A DNA stretch of 7,294 nucleotides from a bacterium. Its GTDB lineage: Bacteria > Bacteroidota > Bacteroidia > Bacteroidales > Bacteroidaceae. Position 1 is the stretch's first letter, and each line of letters starts with the position of its first letter. Made by a program: the position numbers and the translations under genes. Under the pieces are notes generated by a model that saw only the letters and a list, made by a program, of their open reading frames with translations, was not told where the DNA came from and made no database searches. The DNA lies in the NCBI GenBank assembly GCA_004559785.1, contig SFXD01000092.1:1-7294 (forward strand), read 5' to 3'. Of this stretch, positions 6,737 through 7,294 are shown in pieces.

Positions 6737-6813
6737 GTGGTTACAAAGTCCGTGTAAACATATAACGTTCGTGTAACTGTCCGTGTAACCGGGAGGGGCT
6801 GTCTCGTGTAACC
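6737..6813. repeat. Scattered GTGTAACC-type copies
   Basis: Further copies of the octamer occur at irregular spacing: GTGGTTACA at 6737-6745 (inverted), CCGTGTAAAC at 6750-6759, TCGTGTAACT at 6769-6778, CCGTGTAACC at 6781-6790 and CTCGTGTAACC at 6804-6814. With the two tandem arrays this gives about twelve exact or near copies in some 360 bp, far above chance for an 8-mer. Confidence 0.65.
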
Positions 6814-6847
6814 ACAGGAAAGGCTTCCCCGGCATCCCGGACAACTA

Positions 6848-6878
6848 TTGCAGGAATGGGAAAACCGCCGTACCTTTG
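6848..6878 (+). promoter_or_regulatory. Bacteroidetes-type promoter with unassigned transcript
   Basis: A TTG at 6848-6850 (in TATTG), a 20-bp spacer, then TACCTTTG at 6871-6878 followed by CAC give a good match to the TTTG-N19-21-TAnnTTTG pattern. Transcription would begin near 6885. No recognisable gene follows before the window ends, so it may drive a small RNA, a long leader, or a gene starting beyond 7294. Confidence 0.65.
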
Positions 6879-6884
6879 CACCGT

Positions 6885-7294
6885 CTGCCGGCACATGGCC
6901 ATACTGGCAACGGCTCTTTGAAATGCTTACATATAACAAACTGCGGACGAACGCCCGGCGTTACGGAAAATAAAGGGAAACCCAGAGGCTCCGCCCTTTG
7001 CGGTGATTCCCAGGAAGGGCAAGCCCCCCTGCCATGCCCTGCTCAGCGGCGAGGAAATATCTGGTCTTACCATGAATCCTAAAATCATCAGAGATGACGG
7101 GATAGGCAAGGATGATGCTCGGGACGTGCCTGGAGAGACTGCCCCGGGATTAAGGAACCTTCTGAGATGACGGGATAGGCAAGGACAGCATATCATGCAG
7201 CTGCTGACATGAGAGTACGGGACCTGACCCTGCACGGGGAGAGGGGGTGTATACTACGACGAAAGCCCCCGGGATTGCTCCCAGAGGCTTCCTG
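6885..7294. other. Gene-poor region downstream of the promoter; no convincing CDS
   Basis: About 400 bp, mostly GC-rich, with only short open frames, none resembling a known family. These include a 16-codon frame at 6923-6973 (MLTYNKLRTNARRYGK), a 32-codon frame at 7072-7170, and a frame from an ATG at 7209 that is still open at the window end. Several short words recur (CCCAGAGGCT at 6981 and 7280, CCCCGGGATT at 7142 and 7267), and GGGAA/TTCCC at 6975-7011 could close a stem-loop. No tRNA, rRNA or known structured RNA was recognised. It could be a noncoding RNA, a decayed gene, or a leader. Confidence 0.4.
7091..7185. repeat. Pair of 22-bp direct repeats, 73-bp period
   Basis: The 22 bases at 7091-7112 (beginning GAGATGACGGG, ending GGCAAGGA) are repeated exactly at 7164-7185. 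The offset of 73 bp is not a multiple of three, so this is not a repeat of a protein motif. The 51 bp between the copies show no other duplication. Possible readings are protein-binding sites, footprints of slipped replication, or repeated parts of a structured RNA. Confidence 0.8.

Noticed and set aside
6451..6814. CRISPR array
   Set aside because: Repeat units are only 8 bp, tandem without spacers or irregularly spaced, in both orientations, with no cas genes.
6923..6973. Short frame MLTYNKLRTNARRYGK as the start of an HU-like DNA-binding gene
   Set aside because: It has a promoter about 45 bp upstream and a faint HU-like look, but stops after 16 codons and no other frame downstream continues an HU protein.
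7072..7170. 32-codon frame MNPKIIRDDGIGKDDAR...
   Set aside because: No ribosome site or family match, and its stop falls inside the second 22-bp repeat; composition looks like chance translation of a repeat.
6876..7235. Open frames of 68 (plus) and 102 (minus) codons over the right-hand tract
   Set aside because: Cys/Pro/Ser/Arg-rich translations without hydrophobic periodicity, domain or promoter on the minus strand; typical of GC-rich noncoding DNA.
4850..7294. tRNA gene or tRNA-derived attachment site next to the recombinase
   Set aside because: No T-loop GTTCGAnTC motif with cloverleaf pairing was found on either strand in the noncoding parts.

Overview
The window looks like chromosomal DNA of a Bacteroidales bacterium, most likely Prevotellaceae. 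Three things point there. Two strong promoters have the Bacteroidetes form, TTTG or ATTG, about 20 bp, then TAnnTTTG. Shine-Dalgarno sequences are mostly weak or absent. The protein families (HlpA-like glycosyltransferase, Tsr-type tyrosine recombinase) are typical of this group. Genus and species cannot be fixed from this sequence alone.

Left part (1-4849): five closely packed plus-strand genes of a surface-polysaccharide locus. In order they are the 3' part of a polytopic membrane protein, a YhaM-like OB-fold/HD phosphohydrolase (probable 3'-5' exoribonuclease family), an HlpA-like GT-A glycosyltransferase, a GT4 (GT-B) glycosyltransferase, and a GT2 (GT-A) glycosyltransferase. A Bacteroidetes -7 box at 1810-1817 suggests the three glycosyltransferases can be transcribed as their own unit. 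They follow each other with a 26-bp gap and then a 14-bp overlap (or a 7-bp gap if the inner start is used). They plausibly add successive sugars to one lipid-linked glycan.

Middle (4850-5218): an AT-rich gap with nested hairpins and a 148-bp, gene-free element bounded by 12-bp perfect terminal inverted repeats, read here as a MITE or solo IS remnant. It is followed by a well-formed promoter at 5166-5197.

Right part (5219-6436): a complete 405-residue tyrosine recombinase of the Bacteroidetes Tsr/shufflon-type family. It stands alone, with no other mobility gene visible.

Downstream (6437-7294): no convincing gene, but dense DNA structure. There are three tandem CGGTTACA units, a 46-bp hairpin with 21-bp perfect arms, the same octamer in inverted orientation (three tandem copies), a 30-bp perfect palindrome, and more scattered GTGTAACC copies. 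A good promoter at 6848-6878 then leads into about 400 bp of unassigned, mostly GC-rich sequence with a 22-bp direct repeat. This structured block beside the recombinase is the most interesting part of the window. It could be a recombination, replication or regulatory region of a mobile or phase-variable element, but the sequence alone does not settle which.
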